A stretch of 5,979 nucleotides of DNA from Pedosphaera sp. Its GTDB lineage: Bacteria > Verrucomicrobiota > Verrucomicrobiae > Limisphaerales > Pedosphaeraceae. A program made the translations under genes and the position numbers. Position 1 is the first letter of the stretch, and the number at the start of each line of letters is the position of its first letter. Under the pieces are notes generated by a model. It worked only from the letters and a program-made list of their open reading frames with translations, had not been told where the DNA came from and searched no databases. Where the stretch lies: positions 1-5,979 of the forward strand of contig JAQGPB010000326.1 in the NCBI GenBank assembly GCA_028293265.1, in the 5' to 3' direction. This document shows positions 1-5,648 of the stretch, piece after piece.

Positions 1-1481
1 CGTTCGTTGAGCTTGTTGACCGGCATGATGGGAAAAAACTGGCCGAGCGCCCAATGGTCCAGCAGCGATTGAAACACGGAGAAATTGCAGAGATACTGGA
101 CGGCAAGGCTGTCTTCGAGCTTGCGGATTTCCTCCGGGATATAAGCCTGCCCATGAAAACTCTGCGCCACTTCGAGGCCGATTTCCCAATAAAGATTTTC
201 GATCTTGGCCTTGTCCGGCAGGTCCATCATCCCCAGCGTAAACATCTGGTGCGCGTCGTCTTTGCGTTCCAGCGCGTCGTGATAGGCTTCGAGCTTGTTC
301 AGCTTCGCGAGGTTCTTGCGGATGTCGAGCAGCTCGCGGACGAGCGGGTGTTCGGTTTCCCCGTATTGCAAGCCATTGCCGGAGCGGATTTTTTCGATGG
401 AACCGAAAACTTCCACGATCAACACGCTGTGATGCGCGACGATGGCGCGGCCGCTTTCGCTGATGATGTTCGGGTGCGGCACCTTCTCGGCATTGCAGAC
501 GTCGGCGATGTAATAAACAATGTCGTTGGTGTATTCCTGTAGCGTGTAATTGGTCGAACTGTCGAAAGCGGAACGGCTGCCGTCGTAATCCACGCCCAAG
601 CCGCCGCCGACATCCATGTATTCAATCGCAAAACCCATCTTGTAAAGTTTCGCGTAAAAGCGGGCCGATTCCTGCACCGCCTTCTTCACCGTCAAGATGT
701 CCGGCACCTGCGAACCGATGTGAAAATGCAGCAGTTTGAAACAATGTCCGAGACCTTCGGCCTTTAACATCTCGGTCGCCGCCAGCAACTCCGCGGTGCT
801 CAGGCCGAACTTGGCGTTTTCGCCGCCGCTCTCGGCCCACTTGCCCGCGCCCTTGCTCATCAGCCGCGCGCGGATGCCGATCATCGGCTCCACGCCCAGT
901 TGCTTGGAGAGGGTGATGATCTGGCGCAATTCCTCGAGTTTTTCCACCACCATGATGACCTTTCGCCCGAGCTTGAGCCCGAGGATGGCCATCTTGATGA
1001 ACCCGGCGTCCTTGTAGCCGTTGCAAATGATGAGGCTGCCCATCTGGTTTTGCAACGCCAGCCCGGCGAACAACTCGGGCTTGCTGCCGACCTCCAAGCC
1101 AAATTGAAACGGCTTGCCGGCGTCCAAAATTTCCTCCACCACTTCGCGCAACTGGTTGACCTTGATCGGAAACACGCCGCGATATGAACCCTGGTAATTG
1201 AACTCGGCGATGGAATTGCGAAACGCCTGGTTGATGGACTCGACGCGGTGGCGCAAAATGTCCTGGAACCGGATCAGCAGCGGAAAGCGCAGGCCGCGCG
1301 CCTTCGCCTCTTCGATGACGTCGGTGAGGTCAACCGACGCGCCGGCCTCCTGCTGCGGCATTGCCACCACACGTCCGGCATCGTTGATGTCAAAATATTT
1401 TGCGCCCCAACGATGGATGTTGTACAGGTTGCGGGCGGCTTGGACATCCCAAGTTTGCGGGGCGTCAATCGGATTAGTCAT
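1..1481 (-). CDS. speA: Biosynthetic arginine decarboxylase, PLP-dependent (C-terminus cut by window edge)
   Basis: Decarboxylates L-arginine to agmatine, the first step of the agmatine route to putrescine and spermidine. The ATG at 1479-1481 opens a frame of 493 codons that runs off the left edge. Family members have roughly 630-660 residues, so about 140-160 are missing. From memory the frame aligns with E. coli SpeA almost throughout. It has the N-terminal YNIHRWGAKYFDIN stretch (residues 20-33). FPIKVNQ (104-110) holds K107, expected to form the Schiff base with PLP. Next come CNGYKD, HFHIGSQ (252-258), GGGLGVDY (292-299), and SESGR (341-345) followed by AHH. The last visible part, NFSVFQS...FFPIMPVNKL, matches the region just before the family's TCDSDG block. 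That block, with the catalytic cysteine supplied across the fold-type III dimer, lies outside the window. No frameshift is seen. It is divergent from the Nif3 gene. Only a weak GAAG-like ribosome site precedes the start. Confidence 0.95.
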   Translation of the reverse strand, partial: MTNPIDAPQTWDVQAARNLYNIHRWGAKYFDINDAGRVVAMPQQEAGASVDLTDVIEEAKARGLRFPLLIRFQDILRHRVESINQAFRNSIAEFNYQGSYRGVFPIKVNQLREVVEEILDAGKPFQFGLEVGSKPELFAGLALQNQMGSLIICNGYKDAGFIKMAILGLKLGRKVIMVVEKLEELRQIITLSKQLGVEPMIGIRARLMSKGAGKWAESGGENAKFGLSTAELLAATEMLKAEGLGHCFKLLHFHIGSQVPDILTVKKAVQESARFYAKLYKMGFAIEYMDVGGGLGVDYDGSRSAFDSSTNYTLQEYTNDIVYYIADVCNAEKVPHPNIISESGRAIVAHHSVLIVEVFGSIEKIRSGNGLQYGETEHPLVRELLDIRKNLAKLNKLEAYHDALERKDDAHQMFTLGMMDLPDKAKIENLYWEIGLEVAQSFHGQAYIPEEIRKLEDSLAVQYLCNFSVFQSLLDHWALGQFFPIMPVNKLNE

Positions 1482-1503
1482 TTTTGGTACTTCAAACGAG
1501 CGC

Positions 1504-1531
1504 ACTATAGGACGCTGGCGGCAGAATTCAA
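1504..1531 (-). promoter_or_regulatory. Candidate sigma70-type promoter of speA
   Basis: On the minus strand, TTGAAT (1526-1531, 4 of 6 matches to TTGACA) and TATAGT (1504-1509, 5 of 6 to TATAAT) are separated by 16 bp. Transcription would start near 1497, giving a leader of only about 16 nt before the speA ATG. The position and spacing are good, but this is a consensus match only. Confidence 0.5.
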
Positions 1532-1563
1532 CAAATGTTCGCAAGAAATTTGGGGCGGGGCAT

Positions 1564-1633
1564 GTTGCGTGCTGCGTGTTGCGTATCCAAAAAGCAAACG
1601 CCGGTCGGACGTGCCTTCCTGAACACGCAACAC
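1564..1633. repeat. Heptamer repeat GTTGCGT x3 with an inverted partner
   Basis: Three head-to-tail heptamers, GTTGCGT, GCTGCGT and GTTGCGT, occupy 1564-1584. Forty bases further on, ACGCAACAC (1625-1633) is the exact reverse complement of GTGTTGCGT (1576-1584), so a 9-bp stem can form. The element lies in the 197-bp intergenic region between speA and the Nif3 gene. Two degenerate units (GTTGCGT, TGTGCGT) recur at 4037-4050. It could be a dispersed genomic repeat or part of the divergent control region; nothing seen decides between these. Confidence 0.6.
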
Positions 1634-1678
1634 ACTCCATCCCTTTACTTTTCAGTACCGCTCTGCTTTCCTCACATT

Positions 1679-2440
1679 ATGGCTAACACACCGCTCTCCC
1701 GCCTCGTCCACCATTGCGACAGTTTACTTCGCACGGATAAAATCAAGGACTACGACGGCATCGCCAACGGTTTGCAGGTGGAGAATCGTGGTCACGTCAC
1801 CCGCATTGCGGCGGCTGTGGATGCCAGTCTGGCTACGGTACGATTGGCCATCGCCGCCAAGGCGGACTTGTTGATCGTGCATCACGGATTGTTCTGGTCG
1901 CCCTCACATCCTTGGATTGGAAGGCGATACGAACTGCTGCGCCTCCTGCTGGACCATGACCTGGCAGTTTACAGTTCACATCTGCCGCTTGATCTGCATC
2001 CCCGTTTAGGCAACAACATCCAGCTCTGCAACGCCCTCAAATTAAAAGCATCCAAACCGTTCTTTTTCGAGAAGGGACAGTTCCTTGGCTTTCAGACGCG
2101 CGCCGACATTTCCCGGGCCGAACTTGCCCAGCGGCTGCAACGCGCCGTCGGTACCGCGCCGGTCATCGTGCCGGGCGGTCCGGCCATCTGCCGTAAAATC
2201 GGCATCGTCACCGGTTCCGCCGGCGACGGACTGAGACTCGCCGCGAGCGAAGGCGTGGATACTTTCATTACCGGAGAAGGACCGCACTGGACGTATGCGG
2301 TGGCGGAAGAATTGGGATTGAACGTGCTTTACGGCGGCCATTACGCCACGGAAACTTTTGGTGTCAAAGCCCTTTCGGCTGAACTTTCGCGCCGCTTCAA
2401 GGTGCCGTGGGTTTTTCTGGATCACCCGACGGGATTGTAA
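1679..2440 (+). CDS. Nif3/YbgI-family dinuclear metal-centre protein
   Basis: A 253-residue protein of the Nif3-like (DUF34) family, whose members are usually about 250 residues in the short bacterial form without the inserted PII-like domain. Solved members form hexameric rings with a two-metal site in each subunit. The ligands expected from E. coli YbgI are visible: H68 and H69 in VHHG, D105 in SHLPLDLHP (with H101 beside it), and H221 and E225 in GGHYATET. The family hallmarks NGLQVE (30-35), LGNN (110-113) and FITGE (196-200) are also present. Some annotations call the family GTP cyclohydrolase 1 type 2, but the physiological role is unsettled. I chose the ATG at 1679 because homology starts there. 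The frame is open further upstream to 1535, but that part crosses the heptamer repeat and has no family similarity. No Shine-Dalgarno sequence is seen upstream; the leader is pyrimidine-rich. The gene converges with the VOC gene. Confidence 0.92.
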   Translation: MANTPLSRLVHHCDSLLRTDKIKDYDGIANGLQVENRGHVTRIAAAVDASLATVRLAIAAKADLLIVHHGLFWSPSHPWIGRRYELLRLLLDHDLAVYSSHLPLDLHPRLGNNIQLCNALKLKASKPFFFEKGQFLGFQTRADISRAELAQRLQRAVGTAPVIVPGGPAICRKIGIVTGSAGDGLRLAASEGVDTFITGEGPHWTYAVAEELGLNVLYGGHYATETFGVKALSAELSRRFKVPWVFLDHPTGL

Positions 2441-2443
2441 AAT

Positions 2444-2932
2444 TTACTCCCCCTTCGGCTCCCATAGCTCGACGCGATTGCCTTCGGGGTCTTTGATCCA
2501 GGCGAAACGGCCGTAGTCATAGTCTTCGGTTTTTTCAATCGTGATGCCGCCGCGGCGAAGCTGTTCGAGCATCCGGTCCAAGTTGGCGACGCGGTAGTTG
2601 ATCATGACGGGCGAGCTGAAATAATCGGTGTTGGTTGGGAAAAGCGACCAGACGGTGCGGCCCTTGGTCTCGGGATTGTCTTTGTCGCGCCAGATGAAAT
2701 CGGCGTACCCATGCTCCGTGCGTACGCCCAGGTGCTCGCGATACCAGGCGGCCAGTTTCTTCGGGTCCTGCACCTTGAAAAAGACGCCTCCGATGCCGGT
2801 CACTTGTTCCATGGGTTGTCCCTTGGGTGATGCCGCCGTGGCCTTGAGGCTCGATTTGTGAGGTCCCGTTGCGCAGCCGCAGAGGGAAAGCGCCAGCAGA
2901 CAAATCGAGTTTATATTCCGGCCAATTCGCAT
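2444..2932 (-). CDS. VOC (glyoxalase-fold) protein, possible lipoprotein form
   Basis: Residues 41-162 form a single vicinal-oxygen-chelate domain: GIGGVFFKVQDPKKLAAWY, then HLGV, FIWRDKD, a second half with INYRVANLDRMLEQLRRGGI, and the closing DPEGNRVELWEP. Of the usual metal ligands only the last acid, E155, is obvious. The first position is Gly (about 48-49) and the second is probably Asn112, so metal binding and enzyme activity are doubtful; a binding role is possible. From the ATG at 2932, residues 1-20 look like a short lipoprotein signal: R2 and R5, hydrophobic 10-17, then L-C-G-C with C20 as the lipidation candidate. That would place the domain outside the cytoplasm. The ATG at 2812 (residue 41) gives the typical 122-residue cytosolic form and has a better ribosome site (AGGGAC, 5 nt before it). 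Which start is used is unresolved. It lies 12 bp behind the epimerase gene, probably in one operon. No substrate can be assigned. Confidence 0.85.
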   Translation of the reverse strand: MRIGRNINSICLLALSLCGCATGPHKSSLKATAASPKGQPMEQVTGIGGVFFKVQDPKKLAAWYREHLGVRTEHGYADFIWRDKDNPETKGRTVWSLFPTNTDYFSSPVMINYRVANLDRMLEQLRRGGITIEKTEDYDYGRFAWIKDPEGNRVELWEPKGE

Positions 2933-2944
2933 TGGCTGAGGCGG

Positions 2945-3994
2945 TTAGGCTCTGGCTTTTACACGCAAGCCGGTCGTTTCCGGCGCACGCGCAAAGGAGA
3001 GCAAACCCTGCTCGGCCGTGACGCCGAGATAAGGGTCGTTCGTGATCAGCAGATTGCCGTCAATGTCCAGATAATCGGTCAGTTCCGCCAGGTGCGCGGC
3101 GGCGCTGATATGGATGCTGGTCTCAATCATGCAGCCGATCATGGTCTTGAGGCCAGCTTTGCGCGCCGCCTGGAGCGCGTCGTAGGCGTTGCTCAAGCCG
3201 CCGGTTTTGCAGAGCTTCACATTCACGCCGTGATAACATTCCGCGCAATGCGCCACATCCTTGGCGGTGTGATACGATTCATCACCAAAGAGCGGCAGCG
3301 GCGAACGGCTCTTCAACCAAGCCAGATCTTTCGGGTTGGTCCCCGCCGGCATCGGCTGTTCGATGAACTGGATATGGCCGTCGTTCGCCAGCCATTCGCT
3401 CATTTCCAGGGCTTGCTCCTTGGTTTTCCAGCCTTCGTTGGCGTCCACGCGCACCCACTTGGTCGGGGCGGCATCGCGCAACGCCTTCATGTTTTCCTTG
3501 TCGTCGGGACCGCCGACTTTCAATTTCAAAACGGGATACAATTCCGCCGCCAAAACTTTTTTGTAAATGACCTCGGGCTTGTCAATCCCGATGCTGAACG
3601 ACGTCACGTGATGCCGGTCGCGGAAACCGAGCTTGAATAAATCATAAATCGCCTTGCCGGCCTTGTGGGCCGCGCCATCGAGCAGCGCGATGTTGATGGC
3701 GGACTTGGCCGCGAACTGTCCCGGCGCCAGACCTTCGATGTATTTCATGCTGCCCTCGACGTCGTCGAACGAGAGTTTGCCGGCATCCACCTTCGCGAAA
3801 AATTCGAGGCCGCCCGGGATGTTTTCCTGATAGCGGCTGGACGGTGAGGATTCGCCGAGGCCAACGGTGCCGTCATCGGCAGTGAGCTGGACGATGGCAA
3901 CGGCGAAGGTATTGGAGCCGCCGGTCTTTACGCCCGTGGCGATGGTCCAGGTATGAGTAAGCTTGAGATCAAGGGGCCAGAATTTAAATTGCAC
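2945..3994 (-). CDS. Dipeptide epimerase (L-Ala-D/L-Glu epimerase-like), enolase superfamily
   Basis: A 349-residue member of the muconate-lactonizing subgroup of the enolase superfamily. An N-terminal capping domain (about 1-125) with the loop GESSPSSRY (48-54) precedes the barrel. The barrel shows the catalytic KxK pair K157/K159 (LKLKVGG), the Mg2+ ligands D184 (VDANEGW), E212 (EQP) and D238 (GDES), and the opposite-face base K260 (VNVKLCKTGG). The motif D310-x-D312 followed by G, which in dipeptide epimerases holds the dipeptide's amino group, favours dipeptide epimerase over other subgroup activities. In this family the reaction inverts the second residue of a dipeptide such as L-Ala-D-Glu from peptidoglycan, so a cytoplasmic role in murein-peptide reuse is likely; the exact dipeptide is unknown. 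The start is a GTG at 3994 with no clear Shine-Dalgarno site. No ATG lies between it and the in-frame stop near 4052. It is first of a probable two-gene operon with the VOC gene. Confidence 0.9.
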   Translation of the reverse strand: MQFKFWPLDLKLTHTWTIATGVKTGGSNTFAVAIVQLTADDGTVGLGESSPSSRYQENIPGGLEFFAKVDAGKLSFDDVEGSMKYIEGLAPGQFAAKSAINIALLDGAAHKAGKAIYDLFKLGFRDRHHVTSFSIGIDKPEVIYKKVLAAELYPVLKLKVGGPDDKENMKALRDAAPTKWVRVDANEGWKTKEQALEMSEWLANDGHIQFIEQPMPAGTNPKDLAWLKSRSPLPLFGDESYHTAKDVAHCAECYHGVNVKLCKTGGLSNAYDALQAARKAGLKTMIGCMIETSIHISAAAHLAELTDYLDIDGNLLITNDPYLGVTAEQGLLSFARAPETTGLRVKARA

Positions 3995-4017
3995 CCGGAA
4001 ACGAAAGCTTAAAACGC

Positions 4018-4075
4018 CCGGAAAATCAACTCTGATGTTGCGTTGTGCGTACTACATGAACAGGTGATTTACCGG
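4018..4075. repeat. Imperfect inverted repeat upstream of the epimerase gene
   Basis: CCGGAAAATC (4018-4027) pairs with GATTTACCGG (4066-4075) at 9 of 10 positions across a 38-nt gap. CCCGGAAA also occurs as a direct repeat at 3994-4001 and 4017-4024. The region is the 161-bp gap before the epimerase start and could hold an operator, but no promoter stands out. A small GCTCC/GGAGC hairpin (4079-4091) is adjacent. Confidence 0.35.
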
Positions 4076-4155
4076 AACGCTCCATCGGAGCATTGCTATG
4101 GACTTGAGACTCAGTTTTGCTGAAACCCCGGCGAGCGGCATGGTCGCTGGCGCAA

Positions 4156-4698
4156 TCATCGTCCAAATAATTGTTGCATCAGCGATGGCTTTTCCAAAGT
4201 CTCGAACTTGCCTTCCCGCATCTCGTCATAACGATAATCAGCAATTTCGGCGGCAAGCGTCACGGGTATGTCGAACATGAAATCGCAAGCATTTTCTTCA
4301 TCTTCTGCGTCTTCTTCCTGCTGTCTGGTCAAATCGTCGCGAATGGCCGCAAAGCCGGCGGGGAGATCGCCCCGAGCCTCCAAATGACGCAGATCCTCTT
4401 GCGAATCGTGCGTCACGGACCAGATTTCGCGGCCGTCCTTCCATGCTGCCGCCCGGCTGACCATGACATGCTCTTCCACAAAGCAGGCAACCACCTCGCA
4501 GCCCTGCGACAGCCGCACCATCTCTTTGTCGGTAAATTCGTGCCTTCCATACTTGATCAGATACCAGCCGCCAGACAAAGGGCCTCCGCAAAAACGCGTC
4601 TTTCGATTTTTGTCGCGCGCTTTTTGAAGGCCAAAGTCTTGCAGCACGGTTTCAGGCGATTTGCCCCGGATTGCGTACGAAGTCAGTGATGCGCCCAT
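4156..4698 (-). CDS. Conserved-looking hypothetical protein, 180 aa
   Basis: The sequence has a convincing protein pattern but I cannot name the family. It starts MGASLTSYAIRGKSPETVLQDFGL, a strand-then-helix pattern. A GGWYLI strand (43-48) and EVVACFVEEHVMVSRAAAWKDGREIWSVTHD (68-98) suggest an alternating alpha/beta core with several tryptophans. A long acidic run (128-136, EEDAEDEEN) precedes FDIPVTLAAEIADYRYD (142-158), and a basic, helical C-terminus ends in LFGR. No signal peptide, membrane segment or catalytic signature is visible, so it is probably cytoplasmic. The first part, including VACFVEEHVM and the GREIWSVTHD block, resembles uncharacterised bacterial proteins I remember without a function. 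It follows the 126-residue gene by 33 bp on the same strand, so co-transcription is likely. The ATG at 4698 is the only sensible start; no strong Shine-Dalgarno site precedes it. No clear terminator follows the stop. Confidence 0.8.
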   Translation of the reverse strand: MGASLTSYAIRGKSPETVLQDFGLQKARDKNRKTRFCGGPLSGGWYLIKYGRHEFTDKEMVRLSQGCEVVACFVEEHVMVSRAAAWKDGREIWSVTHDSQEDLRHLEARGDLPAGFAAIRDDLTRQQEEDAEDEENACDFMFDIPVTLAAEIADYRYDEMREGKFETLEKPSLMQQLFGR

Positions 4699-4731
4699 GG
4701 GATTTGATGATGGGTGATTTAATCGGTCTTG

Positions 4732-5112
4732 TCACGATTTCGCTTTTCCAATCTCCTTCATTGCCTCGGTGTACCGTGTGTGAATACCGTCAGGTCCGAT
4801 CTGCTCCAAGTCGTGAATGAACCCAGGCAAAAGTTGGAAGAATTCATCGAACGCGAGACTTTCGTCGCCGCCCACCTTTTCGCGGATAAGACTAAAACCA
4901 TCCATCGCGCCATCATTCACCCGATAGTGGGCTGCCACCCAGCGAGTGAAATATTCAAATTGCAGTGCTACTTGAGGATGTTCCTGGCCATGTTGAAATC
5001 CTGTGATGAACGTAGCGACCATGGAAAGAGAGCGAGCGGAGGAATCACCGCAACCCAACCACATTTGGGGACGCTTTTGAATGCTGAAAAGACAATTCAC
5101 TAAGGGGTTCAT
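4732..5112 (-). CDS. Small hypothetical protein, 126 aa, with KRPQMWLG motif
   Basis: A 126-residue protein that I cannot assign to a named family. The N-terminus MNPLVNCLFSIQKRPQMWLG (1-20) fits a recurring pattern in small bacterial proteins (a short helix, then K-R-P-x-M-x-L-G). Mostly helical segments follow: SLSMVATFITGFQHG (28-42), FEYFTRWVAAHYRV (52-65), and an acidic, aromatic LAFDEFFQLLPGFIHDLEQ (86-104). Some proteins with this general pattern occur as immunity-type or orphan small proteins, but no toxin gene lies nearby and I do not claim that role. There is no signal peptide or membrane segment. The ATG at 5112 has the best Shine-Dalgarno site in the window: GGAGG at 5127-5123, 10 nt before the start, inside a perfect inverted repeat. 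It heads a probable operon with the 180-residue gene. Confidence 0.82.
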   Translation of the reverse strand: MNPLVNCLFSIQKRPQMWLGCGDSSARSLSMVATFITGFQHGQEHPQVALQFEYFTRWVAAHYRVNDGAMDGFSLIREKVGGDESLAFDEFFQLLPGFIHDLEQIGPDGIHTRYTEAMKEIGKAKS

Positions 5113-5118
5113 TCGCTC

Positions 5119-5136
5119 GTTACCTCCAATGGTAAC
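5119..5136 (-). promoter_or_regulatory. Hairpin overlapping the ribosome binding site of the 126-aa gene
   Basis: In the transcript, GUUACC (5136-5131) and GGUAAC (5124-5119) are perfect complements around a six-base loop AUUGGA. The Shine-Dalgarno GGAGG uses the last three loop bases and the first two of the 3' arm. Folding would partly bury the site and could limit translation of the 126-aa gene; the same palindrome could instead be a protein-binding site. The pairing is directly visible; the effect is inferred. Confidence 0.5.
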
Positions 5137-5279
5137 ATGCTTGTAGGCGTGATCGAGACAAAATTCTTAACGGGAGGAAGAGGCCGGGCGCATTTCGCCG
5201 GTACCACCACGACCCGCGCTCCGTCATGCGCCTGCCGAACCCGGGTCCATCCGCGGTTAAAAACCCTCCTGCCCCGTTG

Positions 5280-5350
5280 CAGAAAAACGACCCTTTTTCC
5301 GTGTAGGGAAAAAAGATTTTTTCATACCCCAAAAAGATCGTGTTTTTCTG
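5280..5350. other. Possible three-way-junction fold made of alternating A- and T-tracts
   Basis: Three stems fit together in 71 bases. P1 is CAGAAAAAC (5280-5288) with GTTTTTCTG (5342-5350), 9 perfect pairs. P2 is TTTTTCC (5294-5300) with GGAAAAA (5307-5313), 7 perfect pairs and a 6-nt loop. P3 is GATTTTTT (5315-5322) with AAAAAGATC (5332-5339), 8 pairs including one wobble and a 9-nt loop. The linkers are 5, 1 and 2 nt. Both strands can form it; on the minus strand it would lie in the leader of the 126-aa gene. An alternative hairpin, 5308-5323, competes with P2 and P3. A/T richness raises the chance of accidental pairing, and the tracts might instead act as curved DNA. Confidence 0.35.
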
Positions 5351-5423
5351 AAAGCAGCGAACCCGCATAAACATTGCCCGCAACCGCCTTTTTTTCACAA
5401 AGATTCATCAAAATAAAAAAATG

Positions 5424-5444
5424 TGTCAAACCTACCGTAGGTTT
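5424..5444 (-). promoter_or_regulatory. Operator-like palindrome beside a consensus -35 box
   Basis: AAACCTACCGTAGGTTT (5428-5444) is an 8+1+8 perfect inverted repeat, the size of a dimeric repressor site. On the minus strand it overlaps a perfect TTGACA (5429-5424). The -10 region that should follow (about 5400-5407) matches poorly, at best AATCTT, 3 of 6. If it is used, transcription would begin near 5394 and give the 126-aa gene a leader of about 280 nt. No regulator gene lies next to it. Confidence 0.4.
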
Positions 5445-5510
5445 CATTTTCCAAGATCCCCTCTGGTAAAGTGGGTCCTATGAATGCTCAAAATAGAGTA
5501 TGTCAGGGTT

Positions 5511-5554
5511 CAGGCCATGGGCCTGGCGGCTGTGTAGCGCGGGCGTCCCGCCCG
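5511..5554. repeat. Two adjacent GC-rich inverted repeats
   Basis: CAGGCC-ATG-GGCCTG (5511-5525) is a perfect 6-bp stem with a 3-nt spacer. Fourteen bases later CGGGC-GTCCC-GCCCG (5540-5554) forms a 5-bp stem, with an overlapping alternative GCGGG/CCCGC (5539-5551). The phrase GTAGCGCGGGCGTCCCGCCC (5534-5553) resembles a dispersed intergenic element I recall from Verrucomicrobiota. No T-run follows, so neither hairpin is a standard terminator. Confidence 0.5.
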
Positions 5555-5563
5555 TCGCCCGGC

Positions 5564-5648
5564 CCCTCAACCCTCAACGATCAGCCCTCAACCACATCGG
5601 GGCGGAGTTTCCCGCCAAATCAGCCCTTGTCCCACCCTCAACCCTCAA
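5564..5648. repeat. Heptamer repeat CCCTCAA, five copies
   Basis: Exact CCCTCAA units sit at 5564-5570 and 5571-5577 (tandem), 5585-5591, and 5635-5641 with 5642-5648 (tandem). Degenerate copies follow at 5792-5804. The arrangement, pairs separated by unique DNA, suggests an expanding and decaying short repeat. Confidence 0.75.

Noticed and set aside
54..542. Plus-strand frame of 162 codons inside speA
   Set aside because: The minus strand here encodes conserved arginine decarboxylase sequence; the plus frame is an antisense shadow. The same holds for the other plus-strand frames within 736-1470.
1535..1678. Upstream extension of the Nif3 frame by 48 codons
   Set aside because: It crosses the GTTGCGT repeat, has no family similarity and lengthens the protein beyond the family's N-terminus, which matches at 1679.
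2858..3640. Plus-strand frame of 260 codons over the epimerase gene
   Set aside because: It is antisense to a protein with the full set of enolase-superfamily catalytic residues and has no recognisable domain itself.
5120..5398. A 92-codon minus-strand frame with a GTG start, ending at the hairpin before the 126-aa gene
   Set aside because: The composition is unlike a normal protein (many Arg, Phe, Trp), it runs through the A/T-tract stems, and no family is recognisable. I keep only the possibility of leader-peptide coupling, noted under the hairpin finding.
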